Source: Collinsella aerofaciens (lineage in GTDB: Bacteria > Actinomycetota > Coriobacteriia > Coriobacteriales > Coriobacteriaceae). Taken from it: a stretch of DNA of 64,000 nt. The translations under genes and the position numbers were made by a program. The stretch is from assembly GCA_008680965.1 (NCBI GenBank), contig NAKE01000001.1, forward strand, positions 1,550,001-1,614,000, written 5' to 3'. Under the pieces are notes generated by a model. It was given only the letters and a program-made list of their open reading frames with translations. It made no database searches and was not told the DNA's origin. Of the stretch, positions 53,576-60,256 are shown in pieces (positions within the stretch are counted from its first letter, which is position 1; each line of letters begins with the position of its first letter).

Positions 53576-54001
53576 CTAAATAGTGAATCCAATCTGTGGC
53601 AGATAAAGCGGCCCCCATACTCCACCAGCAGCGACATTTTCAATAATGCCCCTTGCGTAGGAATACAGGTCTTGCATGCCGAAGCTAAGAGCCTCCCTAT
53701 CAAATGCTTCGTCGTCTAAATCAGACGGAGCACGATAGATACCGGACACGGATATTTCGGAACGGTAATAGTGCCCCTCATCGCTGGGAATGAGCTCTAT
53801 GACGAGGTTGAGCTGCCGAAATCTAGCTCCATTTTCATCAGTGAAGGCATTCGTTATGTCATTTCTAACGTTAAACTCACCGTCTGACTTATTAACTCCC
53901 TCCTTAGGGGTCATTCCGCCATCAAATGAAAACCTGTCGACTTTTTTAGACATGCATGTAATCGATGAAGACTCAATGCGCTGCTTCTTCAGAGAGTCCA
54001 T
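53576..54001 (-). CDS. SecB-like chaperone of a toxin-antitoxin-chaperone module
   Basis: The 141-residue protein ends with LYSYARGIIENVAAGGVWGP then LYLPQIGF (residues 112-139), which closely follows the SecB C-terminal pattern L-x-x-Y-A-R-x-x-I-x-x-L-x-x-x-x-G-F-P-P-L-x-L-P-x-x-N-F. The strand LNLVIELIPSDEGHYYRSEI then SVSGIYR (65-90) matches the SecB beta core. It begins directly after the antitoxin stop (TAAATG) and is third in a toxin-antitoxin-chaperone order. Such SecB-like chaperones protect an unstable antitoxin from aggregation and proteolysis. Coriobacteria are not known for an export SecB, which favours the TAC role. Confidence 0.75.
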   Translation of the reverse strand: MDSLKKQRIESSSITCMSKKVDRFSFDGGMTPKEGVNKSDGEFNVRNDITNAFTDENGARFRQLNLVIELIPSDEGHYYRSEISVSGIYRAPSDLDDEAFDREALSFGMQDLYSYARGIIENVAAGGVWGPLYLPQIGFTI

Positions 54002-54514
54002 TTACATCTCCAATCGGAAGAGATTCTCATCAACCAAAGGATCAGAATCCCTATAAGCAGGAACTTTTCCTCCTGGTATTACAGACAAAAGCGACGAGCT
54101 AAGACTTGCACTCCTCTCATGAGGAGACAAGCCGAGATATCTGCGGACCTCAGGAACATCGCGAATGAGCCTCATAAGGGTATTGGCAGTAATAGATTGT
54201 TGCGATGCGCCGTTCTCCCAACGAGAGGCCGTGGGCCTCGAAACACCTAAGACCGACTCAAAATCATGCTGTGTTAAGCCGAGATCTGAGCGCAAATGCT
54301 TTATTTCCGAGGGAGATAGAAGCTCATGAGCCTTGGCGTATTGCGCGGCAAGTGCATGGGCGAGCTTAGTCGCCTCTGCAACAGTCATTTCATCGTTGCC
54401 GCACTCGCAAACATAATGCTCAATTCCTTTTACGGTAATTTTCTCTCCACGGTAAATTTCAGTCATTGGCGCCGTGGTAAATTGCATTTCTTTGCCGCAT
54501 TCCATGCAACGCAT
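54002..54514 (-). CDS. MqsA-like antitoxin with extended C-terminus
   Basis: The 170-residue protein has an N-terminal zinc-binding half (Cys3, Cys6, Cys36, Cys38: MRCMECGKEM and YVCECGNDEMT) and an Xre-type helix-turn-helix at about residues 72-115 (LRSDLGLTQHDFESVLGVSR, TASRWENGASQQSITANTL). This is the MqsA/YgiT layout, but the family is usually about 130 residues; here some 40 extra residues (131-170, SPHERSASLSSSLLSVIPGG onward) follow. Such an extension is where chaperone-addiction segments lie in TAC antitoxins. AAAGGAGGAGT before the ATG at 54514 fixes the start. It follows the toxin by ten bases. Confidence 0.82.
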   Translation of the reverse strand: MRCMECGKEMQFTTAPMTEIYRGEKITVKGIEHYVCECGNDEMTVAEATKLAHALAAQYAKAHELLSPSEIKHLRSDLGLTQHDFESVLGVSRPTASRWENGASQQSITANTLMRLIRDVPEVRRYLGLSPHERSASLSSSLLSVIPGGKVPAYRDSDPLVDENLFRLEM

Positions 54515-54524
54515 GACTCCTCCT

Positions 54525-54872
54525 TTAATGAATGTATCCATCGATGTTCGCAGACAAAACGTTTAAATGTGCATTTCCTTCGGAATCAATTGAAAACTTA
54601 ACGTACCAATCCTCGCATTCAAAACCTCGGCACACGTAGACATCTGCGTAAACATCATGCAGAGGCCCATCCATATCGAGCGCGATGGATTTTCTAAAAT
54701 CATCAGGCTTCAGATAATCAAATAGGTCAGCAAGGAAATGATCGATGTCCAAATAACCAAACTGATTCATCAGGTGTCTGCGCACCCTACCATTTACAAT
54801 CATCTTTCCCGAGCGAGCCAAAGACTTCGCTTCGTCAAGTGAATATGTCGGTCGGAGCTTGGTTCGATTCAT
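54525..54872 (-). CDS. MqsR-like mRNA interferase toxin
   Basis: The 115-residue protein resembles MqsR, a RelE-fold ribonuclease cutting mRNA at GCU/GCA-type sites. YSLDEAKSLARSGKMIVNGR (10-29) matches the MqsR N-terminal helix, and DFRKSIALDMDGPLHDVYAD (58-77) plus DWYVKFSI (88-95) match the catalytic region. By alignment with E. coli MqsR (Lys56, Gln68, Tyr81) the residues are Lys61, His72 and Tyr90, so the glutamine is replaced by histidine. ATG 54872 follows AGGGG at five bases and lies just downstream of a strong promoter with two palindromes. Toxin first, antitoxin second is the mqsRA order. Confidence 0.78.
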   Translation of the reverse strand: MNRTKLRPTYSLDEAKSLARSGKMIVNGRVRRHLMNQFGYLDIDHFLADLFDYLKPDDFRKSIALDMDGPLHDVYADVYVCRGFECEDWYVKFSIDSEGNAHLNVLSANIDGYIH

Positions 54873-54883
54873 AACCACCCCTT

Positions 54884-54929
54884 AGTTAGCATAATGCTAA
54901 CTATATTCGTCTTGTTGCCAATTGGCAAC
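54884..54929 (-). promoter_or_regulatory. Promoter and twin palindromic operators of the mqsRA-chaperone operon
   Basis: On the minus strand TTGCCA (54928-54923) and TATAGT (54905-54900) are spaced by 17 bases. A perfect 16-base palindrome GTTGCCAATTGGCAAC (54914-54929) covers the -35, and a perfect 19-base palindrome AGTTAGCATAATGCTAACT (54884-54902) covers the end of the -10 and the start point. Binding of the MqsA-like HTH to one or both would repress its own operon. Confidence 0.8.
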
Positions 54930-55452
54930 TCTATATGACGGTCCGCATCGGGCGCATTAACGCCTTTTTTGCGTCTATCCAGAAGTGCAGGGTAAGACCG
55001 AGATCTGGGGACCAGACCTTGGTCTTACCCTTCCACGACCTGCGGTTTTGTCGTCAAAATTCGAGTTGTGCTCGGAGGTTTTCGATTTCCCCGCACTTCC
55101 GAAATAACGACTCCGCATCGAGGGTTCTAACAACAAAGGTGGCATCCACGACAACACCTAGTAGCCGCGGAAACGTCAAAGGGTCGTTACCGGAAAACCG
55201 AACAACGACCCTTCTTGGTCATCGCCTCACGTAGAGTGCACGACGACAGTATCACCGAGAACCTCTTACCGTAACGCCCATCAACCCAATAGGGCACTAA
55301 TGAGGAACGATCAGAAATACAGATGTCCGCTCCCCAAAATCTCCATCTAAATAAAACTAGGGGATGCCCTCCCTTAGGAAGGAACCCCCTTGCAAAACGA
55401 TGGCCTATAGCACGCCTTCGTTTTTCATTTAGGACATCATAGCGCAGCATCA
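54930..55452. other. Gene-poor stretch with hairpins
   Basis: No convincing gene is present. The stretch holds a strong hairpin: 54989-55008 pairs with 55012-55031 over 20 bases (GGTAAGACC core) with two mismatches around a GGA loop. A second stem AAGGGTCGTT/AACGACCCTT (55179-55213) could be a terminator. A minus-strand frame of 88 codons (55187-55453) lacks a ribosome site and matches no family I know. Likely the worn remains of accessory DNA. Confidence 0.5.
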
Positions 55453-55688
55453 CTATTTCGAAGAGCGGTTGGACACAAATAGATTGAGAACATTAATCGC
55501 CGCAAGCCCGCCTACAAGAGAACAGGCAACGGTTGTTTTATCCAAACAGCCCAATATGATGGCGCCGGCCATCAACGTAAGATTAAGAAGTATCGTTCCA
55601 TATTGCGCTCAAGGAATCTGCTCGGCATCAACCTTATTCATGACGTCAAGTCGAGCCGACTCTGCCCTCTACTGGTTTGCGATCGTGT
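55453..55688 (-). pseudogene. Remnant of a small membrane protein gene
   Basis: One minus-strand frame reads RAESARLDVMNKVDAEQIP, a stop, then AQYGTILLNLTLMAGAIILG, CLDKTTVACSLVGGLAAINV and LNLFVSNRSSK before its final stop. There are two in-frame stop codons (TAG, TGA) but the frame otherwise keeps a helix and two hydrophobic segments, resembling short DUF2335-like membrane proteins. Its upstream end is cut by the IS end at 55738. Family assignment is tentative. Confidence 0.4.
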
Positions 55689-55737
55689 CATAAGTCATGC
55701 ATCACAACGGTAATCTGCCAAACAGGGCCATGCCCCC

Positions 55738-55794
55738 GGACGCCAGGCCGGTTCGCTACGAATCGGGCGCTACACCAACTTTCTCGACACTACC
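55738..55794 (+). mobile_element. Solo end of an IS256-family element
   Basis: These 57 bases match the low-coordinate end of the intact IS (60464-60520, reverse complement) with five differences, including an identical stretch GCGCTACACCAACTTTCTCG. The match stops exactly at the IS terminus (CACTACC), so this is a leftover IS end, not a shared coding motif. Confidence 0.8.
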
Positions 55795-55825
55795 TTACCA
55801 AACGGTACAATCTCGCCTTCCTCGC

Positions 55826-56080
55826 TCAAATCACCAACGAAAAAGCCTCCGTATCATCGAAGCGATTAATTCGCTTAGCCAGAATCTCGCAATCAGAAAG
55901 GATGACCTCGATGAACTCCACGTCCTTATATCCTGCTTCATAGAGACGCACTTCATCCTATTCAATGACTTTGCGAGACGCAGGGCGCATGTGCTCAGGC
56001 GGGCTAGCGACAATCTCGACATCTCATCCGAGCTCTCCCTCGATCTCAAGGCAGAGTTCACATAGCGTGCAAAAAATCAT
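55826..56080 (-). pseudogene. Remnant of a small Cys-containing protein gene
   Basis: From ATG 56080 one minus frame reads MIFCTLCELCLEIEGELG, stop, DVEIVASPPEHMRPASRKVI, E, stop, DEVRLYEAGYKDVEFIEVIL and SDCEILAKRINRFDDTEAFS before a final stop. The coherent, acidic sequence on both sides of two in-frame stops (TGA, TAG) suggests a decayed gene of about 80 codons with an N-terminal CxxCxxC cluster. I do not recognise the family. Confidence 0.4.
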
Positions 56081-56114
56081 TGCTTCGCCGCAGACTAGAC
56101 ACAAATCAATATTG

Positions 56115-56157
56115 CTATCTGGCGTTCGCTCGTCACGGACGAGCGAACGCCAGATAG
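56115..56157. repeat. Perfect 20-bp hairpin
   Basis: CTATCTGGCGTTCGCTCGTC is followed, after a three-base ACG loop, by its exact reverse complement. No T tract follows on either strand, so it is not a standard terminator. It lies between the small 54-codon gene and the remnants at 55.4-56.1 kb. Confidence 0.75.
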
Positions 56158-56368
56158 GCATGCTTCACGGACGTCTGAACGAAACAGCATGCGGGAAACG
56201 GCAACGGATATCGACAGGGGCAATCATGGCTCAACTCATCATTCCGAATATATAGAAGGAAATCGCCATGCGCCTGTTCCACGGCCCGATGGTTAATCGA
56301 GTCGATGTGATCAACGAAAATTACTGAGACTTTATTATGGCAGAACCCCAATCTTTAAGTTTCAGAAG

Positions 56369-56533
56369 CTATCGATAGTCACTTCCAGTTTCTTTTCGAA
56401 GGGATTTCAGAGTTTTATCCTTCCTAGCCTTACGCCCATCAGAATTCCTAAGTGTGCCTGTTGGGAGGTCATGCTTCTTCTCGTAAGTACCAACCGTACA
56501 ATCGCTTCTTGTTTTCCTGACTTTGCCAAACAT
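56369..56533 (-). CDS. Small basic protein of unknown function
   Basis: This 54-residue frame has a very strong ribosome site (AAGGAGG, seven bases before ATG 56533), which is the main reason to accept it. The product is basic and Thr/Lys-rich (MFGKVRKTRSDCTVGTYEKK, HDLPTGTLRNSDGRKARKDK) with no membrane segment. It lies 250 bases downstream of the retron reverse transcriptase gene on the same strand. I do not recognise the family; a small DNA-binding or antitoxin-like protein is possible. Confidence 0.5.
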   Translation of the reverse strand: MFGKVRKTRSDCTVGTYEKKHDLPTGTLRNSDGRKARKDKTLKSLRKETGSDYR

Positions 56534-56783
56534 ATCTTTCCTCCTTAATTGGACGTAATTATAGCCGTGAAACAAACCGGCAGCGAACAACCTACCGTGC
56601 AGCATCGACATAATCAGGGCACGCAGCGACAACAGAACGTCCGAATTCAAAGCGAGACGGGTTCCCGAGGGGAAATGTAAGCGCAAGAGAAGCTATGCCC
56701 ATGAAGCCCCTCTCGATGGAGACGAGAGAGAAGAAAGCGCGGATTGGCAACCATTGGAACGTCTTTCGCGACACCGCCATCCA

Positions 56784-57740
56784 TCACCCATAGGCGAGCT
56801 CCATTAGTGCAGGCATAACGCCTCCGCTGGACACAGCCTTACCATAGCTCGCGTACTTGGCTAAAAGTGCATTGCAATAATCCGGTTCAACCTGTTTGCA
56901 AAAGCTCAGATGGCCTAAAACGCGATGGGCGTGATTAGGATCGCACTCGCGCATAAGCACCTGGTATAACAAGCGCTTTAGCTCTGCTTTTCTTTGAGGC
57001 CCCAGTCGAAGGACGCCATCGCAGTCAAGATAGATACCCGTGATTTTACGAAGGTGCCCTCGCCCAAAACAACGAGTTTTGTCATTATTCAAATCAAAAC
57101 CCTTTTGCCGTAGGCGATTACCAACAAAAGTTGAAATCTCCGCAGAGTTTATCCATTCAGATGATGAAATGCAGATGTCGTCAGAGTATCGTGAGTAGAC
57201 GAATCCTTCGCCTAGTCTAGCTGCAATCTCTTGGTCAAACGAAGCCATTATGCGATTGGCAATAAAGGGCGAACACGGAGAACCCGTTGCAAGAGAACCC
57301 CGATAACATGATAAAGCTACGAGAAGATCGATATCGTCTGCAGTAAGACGCGAGCGAGATTCAGCGTTTGTCGACCGATACGTTCCCCCTGAAAACAAAT
57401 TCCTAACCATTTGCTGAGTGCAGGACTCAAAGAAATGGCAAATATCAAGCAGAAGAAAATGACTGCTCTTAGCATGGAGCCCGGCATTACGGCAGACACT
57501 TGAGCCCTTTTCGTAGGCTGTAGCGTAAGGAAGATCTATATCAAACTCCGTATTTATATAGTCCGATATCCAACACTGAACGAGCTTCAAATCTGGTTGA
57601 GGCGCAACGATCTTTCTCCCGCCGGCAGAAAAACAGTGATACTTATCTGTCGTTGAGCTCGCAAGGTCCAGTAGCTGGCGATTTGTCATTCCAAGATCGA
57701 AGCAAACTCTATCCGCAATAGACACCGGCAACGCCTCCAT
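56784..57740 (-). CDS. Retron reverse transcriptase
   Basis: The 318-residue protein is a retron-type reverse transcriptase that would copy the msd part of the adjacent RNA into single-stranded DNA linked to the msr. The retron-specific NAxxH motif is NAGLH at residues 85-89; catalytic acids are Asp99 (FLLLDICHFF) and the YSDD box at 185-188 (GFVYSRYSDDICISS); GSLATGSPCSPFIANRIM at 148-165 is motif 4; KITGIYLD at 232-239 corresponds to the VTG motif that recognises msr. Length is standard. The start lies 32 bases inside the effector gene, so the two are translationally linked. Confidence 0.92.
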   Translation of the reverse strand: MEALPVSIADRVCFDLGMTNRQLLDLASSTTDKYHCFSAGGRKIVAPQPDLKLVQCWISDYINTEFDIDLPYATAYEKGSSVCRNAGLHAKSSHFLLLDICHFFESCTQQMVRNLFSGGTYRSTNAESRSRLTADDIDLLVALSCYRGSLATGSPCSPFIANRIMASFDQEIAARLGEGFVYSRYSDDICISSSEWINSAEISTFVGNRLRQKGFDLNNDKTRCFGRGHLRKITGIYLDCDGVLRLGPQRKAELKRLLYQVLMRECDPNHAHRVLGHLSFCKQVEPDYCNALLAKYASYGKAVSSGGVMPALMELAYG

Positions 57741-58716
57741 ACCCCATTGATCTCTTGCGAAGGATTACCCGCGCCCTCATGTTTGAGAAATCTTGGTCTT
57801 CGCTTCCCTTAAACATGAAATAGGAATCGAGGTGTATCGTGCTTTTAATCAGGGAGTCCGAACCCTTGTTGCATCCCACTTTAGAAACAAGACCGGTAGC
57901 TCTCATCATGCAGCAAACATCCGACCAAGATATCGGAACGCCGGCATTTTTCATATCTGCATTTAAAATGGGTGAGTATATTTTGAGCTTACTAGCACGG
58001 AAACCTTTGGCCGCACAGTATATCGTTCGTAAATCGGTCTCTGACATGGGCCCCAATATTTGAAGCAAATCAAGTAACTCATGGACGAGTGAGCCCACGT
58101 TAATCTCGGATTCGTCTCGATTGATCTTCTTTCTAGCGGCCTTTAAGCCAGCCTTGCCCCGCTTAGTAGCATTAACACCAATAAGGAGTCTTAGTTCAGA
58201 AACAAAGCGGCACAAGTCAGGCGAAGACATCGGGTTATTTAAGTCTAAGTAAAAGACTTTGTTAAGCGAAGAGTCGCCCGTGGCTATTTCTTTCACTGGC
58301 CCATCAATCAAGAAGCTCCGAGAGCCCTTATATTGCTTTCCAACGGCAACAGAGGTAATCCAAGCAGCATGAGGCAAAGCGGAGAAAGCACCCAACTCGC
58401 AAAAAGATCCACAGCTCTCTGCAAAAATCAATATCCAGTCAGATATGTCGGCAAGCATGGCCTCTTGCTGAAGTAAATTAAGTCTCGAACCGTCCATTTC
58501 CGCCGCTACGTCTTCGGCAGTAAGACAAAAAACGTTTTTTAAAGCCTCGGTGTGATTGTTGGACACATAAGCTCTAAAGAATCGTCGAGAGGAATGCAGG
58601 CTCTGATCACCGCCGCAGGGAAAGATAAACAAGGGCAGTTTATTGACGTCACGATAAACCCTCAGATGATTTCTCAGGATATTCAAATCAGTTTTACTGA
58701 TACAGTCGCAGAGCAT
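57709..58716 (-). CDS. Retron effector: nucleoside deoxyribosyltransferase-like with C-terminal HTH
   Basis: The 335-residue protein resembles the effector of the type II-A retron Ec86 (Eco1). Residues 28-37 (PLFIFPCGGD) and 95-112 (WILIFAESCGSFCELGAFS) match the nucleoside-deoxyribosyltransferase-like core, the latter holding Glu100 and Glu107, and GSRSFLIDGPVKE (131-143) matches the Ec86 KSKRSFINYGPV segment. The C-terminal 130 residues look like a winged helix domain (LLQILGPMSETDLRTIYCAA, VPISWSDVCCMMRATGLVSK). ATG 58716 follows GAGGT and is preferred to the longer frame. Gene order RNA-effector-RT is as in Ec86, where this protein is held inactive by msDNA and RT and attacks nucleotides when triggered by phage. 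Confidence 0.88.
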   Translation of the reverse strand: MLCDCISKTDLNILRNHLRVYRDVNKLPLFIFPCGGDQSLHSSRRFFRAYVSNNHTEALKNVFCLTAEDVAAEMDGSRLNLLQQEAMLADISDWILIFAESCGSFCELGAFSALPHAAWITSVAVGKQYKGSRSFLIDGPVKEIATGDSSLNKVFYLDLNNPMSSPDLCRFVSELRLLIGVNATKRGKAGLKAARKKINRDESEINVGSLVHELLDLLQILGPMSETDLRTIYCAAKGFRASKLKIYSPILNADMKNAGVPISWSDVCCMMRATGLVSKVGCNKGSDSLIKSTIHLDSYFMFKGSEDQDFSNMRARVILRKRSMGYGGVAGVYCG

Positions 58717-58736
58717 TGCACCTCGATTCCAATAAG

Positions 58737-58904
58737 GACAAGGCCGCACAGGCCGTGCATATGGTTATTCCGTAGGCACGGTTTCGGGTCCGTGGCTATG
58801 GAATAACCATATGCACGGACCCGAATTGGTAAAAACGTCTCAGTCCATCTTTGACAGAGGACTCGCTCCAATCGGGGCGATCAATGACTAGCTGCGACCT
58901 TGTC
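58737..58904 (-). ncRNA. Retron msr-msd non-coding RNA
   Basis: On the minus strand the 168-base RNA starts with a1 GACAAGGTCGCA (58904-58893) and ends with a2 TGCGGCCTTGTC (58748-58737), which pair over 12 bases with one G-U. An AGC follows a1, giving G at 58892 as the likely branching guanosine. The msr part then has two stem-loops: TCGCCCC/GGAGCGA around GATT with one internal mismatch, and AGTCC/GGACT. The msd part holds a long stem, CCGTGCATATGGTTATTCC pairing perfectly over 19 bases with its complement (58800-58818 with 58753-58771). It lies 20 bases upstream of the effector start, the Ec86 layout. Confidence 0.88.
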
Positions 58905-59077
58905 TCAAGTAACTTTACCATCACATTAGTGTCTAAGGCTTGATATTAGCCGGCTATAAATAGAAAGCATGCTAGTCCCGCATCAAGTTTATACTGCAAA
59001 ATGTACTCTATTGAGCAGCGAGTCGCCCATTCTCGGCCTATTCCTGGCTGCTCTTCGCGGAGGATTTCATCCCGTTG

Positions 59078-59473
59078 TCACTCCCCCTTCTTCTTGCACA
59101 ACACATGTATCGCGTGTTCGCCGAAGATCGCCGTGGACAGTTTCATCGCCGCACCCTTAACGGCGTTGAAGAAGTTCTCAAGAAACGGTACGTTCATGTC
59201 GTAGTAGTTCATGTTCCTAAACAGCGCATAGATTGCCAGAAACGTTCTTGCAATGACCACTACAGTACTCATTGCAAGAACGTTATAGGGCGACTGGGAA
59301 ATCCAGATCAAGGACCTTAAGCCCAGTTGGGCAAACCAATCTCCAACGATCAACAATCCGTCTTGGGCAGTCTTAATAACCCATGGGGAAAGTAGTTGCG
59401 CATAAGGAGGTGACGCATAATTTCTTTCACAAATTGACAAACACATAGAGGAACACGATTCACGCGTCGTCAT
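59078..59473 (-). CDS. Hypothetical membrane protein, possibly 5'-truncated
   Basis: The 131-residue frame contains one clear hydrophobic segment (NVLAMSTVVVIARTFLAIYA) followed by an amphipathic tail (NMNYYDMNVPFLENFFNAVK). No ribosome site precedes the ATG at 59473, and the frame starts at the edge of the IS256 remnant, so its true N-terminus may have been lost. A perfect 16-base inverted repeat (59241-59256 with 59269-59284) lies inside the hydrophobic segment's codons. It is upstream of the retron by about 170 bases. Family not recognised. Confidence 0.4.
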   Translation of the reverse strand: MTTRESCSSMCLSICERNYASPPYAQLLSPWVIKTAQDGLLIVGDWFAQLGLRSLIWISQSPYNVLAMSTVVVIARTFLAIYALFRNMNYYDMNVPFLENFFNAVKGAAMKLSTAIFGEHAIHVLCKKKGE

Positions 59474-59529
59474 ATGAGTTCAGGCGACCAAACAACAAAT
59501 CATCGACGAAAGGGGCACGAGCCCCGTCT

Positions 59530-60063
59530 GCGAACATCGTATCGATCGACGATGGGTCGCTCGACGCGCTGCCCAAAGAGGAGGCGTCCGAGCTTGTCGG
59601 GGCCGAGCGCTACGGGAGGACGGCAGGCCGGGAGGCCTACCGCAGCGGTCGCTGCGCGAGGAGGCTCGTCACGGGCGCCGAGGAAGTCGAGCTCAGCGTG
59701 CCGAAGCTCCGCGGGGCGGGCGCGAGGACGGTGCGCGACGGGTTCGCCGAGACACTTGCCTACACGGAATTCCCGCCGGAACACTAGCGCCGGATCAGGA
59801 CGAACAACGGAATCGAGCGCATCAACCGCGAGATCAGGAGGAGAGCGAGGGTCGTCGGGACCTTTCCGGACGACAACTCACCCCTCAGGCTGGCGACGGC
59901 GAGGCTGAAGTACACAGTGGAGCGCGAATGGGGCAAGAGGAGGTACCTGGAAATGTCCAAGCTGGAAAAGACGGACAAGCTGAAGGGAAAGGCGGAGGGC
60001 AAGAAGGGAAAGGGACCGAGGACGGCTAAACCAATTTGCGAAAGAATCTTGACGGCACCTTAA
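59530..60063 (+). pseudogene. Internally deleted IS256-type transposase
   Basis: One plus-strand frame gives the transposase N-terminal part (LVGAERYGRTAGREAYRSGR then VTGAEEVELSVPKLRGAGAR) joined near 59760 to the C-terminal part (RRIRTNNGIERINREIRRRA then LATARLKYTVEREWGKRRYL) with roughly 250 codons missing, including the first two catalytic aspartates. A TAG at 59786 replaces what should be Trp in the FPPEHW motif. It differs in sequence from the intact transposase nearby, so it comes from a separate IS. It cannot be active. Confidence 0.75.
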
Positions 60064-60142
60064 TGCCCACGATTTTCTCGGTAACATCACGCGCGAGCTT
60101 CTCGAATTCAAAACTATCCAACGCTTCGTAGTTGTAACCCAT
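60026..60142 (-). pseudogene. 5' fragment of an Mrr-like restriction endonuclease gene
   Basis: From ATG 60142 the minus frame reads MGYNYEALDSFEFEKLARDV then TEKIVGIK before running into the IS remnant's end at about 60063. The Y-x-x-L-x-x-x-E-F-E-x-L-x-x-D pattern is the usual start of Mrr-type restriction endonuclease domains. Only about 27 native codons remain. It lies downstream of the interrupted nuclease gene and was probably its operon partner. Confidence 0.45.
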
Positions 60143-60256
60143 CGCAATACCATCCAACAGGAAAAGCAATTATTGTTTTGCAAGCAATATGTTAATAGAA
60201 GCTGATAATTTAGTTTTCAAATCAAAGTTGCAGCTCATAGGGGCGCCAACGGTTAT

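Noticed and set aside
55187..55453. An 88-codon minus-strand frame
   Set aside because: No ribosome site, no recognisable family, contains a likely terminator stem at its 3' end, and its start overlaps the stop of the remnant at 55453.
55697..56065. A 122-codon plus-strand frame with apparent similarity to the frame at 60257-60571
   Set aside because: The shared part is non-coding IS end sequence (55738-55794 versus 60464-60520); the rest is antisense to the decayed gene at 55826-56080.
56217..56330. A plus-strand start MAQLIIPNI followed by a stop and KEIAMRL, resembling the beginning of a FitA-like antitoxin
   Set aside because: Only about 16 residues are coherent across an in-frame TAG and no toxin follows, so it is too short to call even as a pseudogene.
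59474..59908. A 144-codon plus-strand frame rich in Arg, Ser and Thr
   Set aside because: It is a wrong-frame reading of the deleted IS256-type transposase; the +1-related frame gives real transposase motifs.
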